Shown: positions 63,907 to 64,000 of the stretch, piece by piece | Position numbering within the stretch: the stretch's first letter is position 1 | Layout of the letters: every line of letters starts with the position of its first letter | NCBI RefSeq assembly: GCF_029869925.1 | Contig: NZ_CP118605.1 | Location: forward strand, 1,488,001 to 1,552,000 | Source: Microbulbifer bruguierae | Lineage (GTDB): Bacteria > Pseudomonadota > Gammaproteobacteria > Pseudomonadales > Cellvibrionaceae | Direction: 5' to 3' | Length of the DNA stretch: 64,000 bases | Position numbers and translations under genes: made by a program | Notes under the pieces: generated by a model | The model's input: the letters and a program-made list of their open reading frames with translations, nothing else | Told to the model about the DNA's origin: nothing | Databases searched by the model: none

Positions 63907-64000
63907 TCAATCGGAAACCACCCGGTATTCCGCCGAGCGGGCATGGGCATCCAGCCCCTCCCCCCTTGCCAGCGTCGCCGCCACCCGCCCGAGCGTTTCC
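63907..64000 (-). CDS. hisD: Histidinol dehydrogenase HisD (C-terminal fragment)
   Basis: Only the last 30 codons are in the window, reading [30 protein letters not shown] split at the window edge. The EGLxAH motif with the following basic residues is the conserved HisD C-terminus. I recall hisD near algW in Pseudomonas, there followed by hisC; hisC is not directly downstream here. Confidence 0.8.
   Translation of the reverse strand, partial: ETLGRVAATLARGEGLDAHARSAEYRVVSD

Overview
The window comes from a gammaproteobacterial chromosome with moderately high GC. Gene content and order resemble Pseudomonadales/Cellvibrionales; a Microbulbifer- or Cellvibrio-like marine bacterium is my best guess, made from protein character alone. 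Nearly all of it is dense, vertically inherited housekeeping DNA. I see no phage, transposon, CRISPR array or tRNA gene. As I remember the Pseudomonas aeruginosa map, two conserved blocks are joined here by a lineage-specific signalling segment.

Block 1 (1-9.5 kb) holds rlmN (partial), ndk and the iron-sulfur operon iscR-iscS-iscU-iscA-hscB-hscA-fdx-iscX, followed by trmJ and suhB. The isc promoter carries two directly abutting 25-bp IscR type-1 sites, and an intrinsic terminator lies between iscA and hscB. The cysE gene often found between iscR and trmJ is missing.

The junction segment (9.5-18.9 kb) holds a large MASE1-PAS-GGDEF-EAL cyclic-di-GMP protein, a soluble PAS histidine kinase with a degenerate receiver, a fatty acid desaturase, a small helical ferritin-like protein and a NagX-like membrane protein behind a LacI/NagR-type operator. 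Between the kinase and the desaturase, on the minus strand, are a near-perfect NtrC site, a consensus sigma-54 promoter and a strong intrinsic terminator. They delimit an unannotated transcript of about 123 nt. This candidate sigma-54-dependent small RNA (or attenuated leader) is the most novel item in the window, and its terminator hairpin also encodes the false 'signal peptide' of the longest kinase reading frame.

Block 2 (18.9-64 kb) runs mutT-argJ, secA, an M23 peptidase, lpxC and the division/cell-wall (dcw) cluster from ftsZ back to mraZ. The cluster has no ddlB or murB between murC and ftsQ. Upstream of mraZ is an MraZ operator with six GTGG repeats spaced 10-11 bp, plus a seventh 20 bp further on. 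Next come a divergent cysH-like gene, rnpB, rsmI, lpoA-yraN-diaA-dolP, a thiolase, lemA with an M48 peptidase, a Yip1-like protein, sspAB, the cytochrome bc1 genes, rpsI/rplM, zapE, zapG, a single-subunit ATP sulfurylase, a DegS/AlgW-like protease and the end of hisD. Cytochromes b and c1 are fused in one 733-residue reading frame. The single-subunit sulfurylase sits where Pseudomonas carries cysDN.

Functionally the window links Fe-S assembly, peptidoglycan and LPS precursor synthesis, division, envelope quality control (LpoA, DolP, DegS, M48), respiration and sulfate assimilation. Transcription units are compact, with many 1-8 nt gene overlaps, and their ends are marked by clear stem-loop/T-tract terminators.
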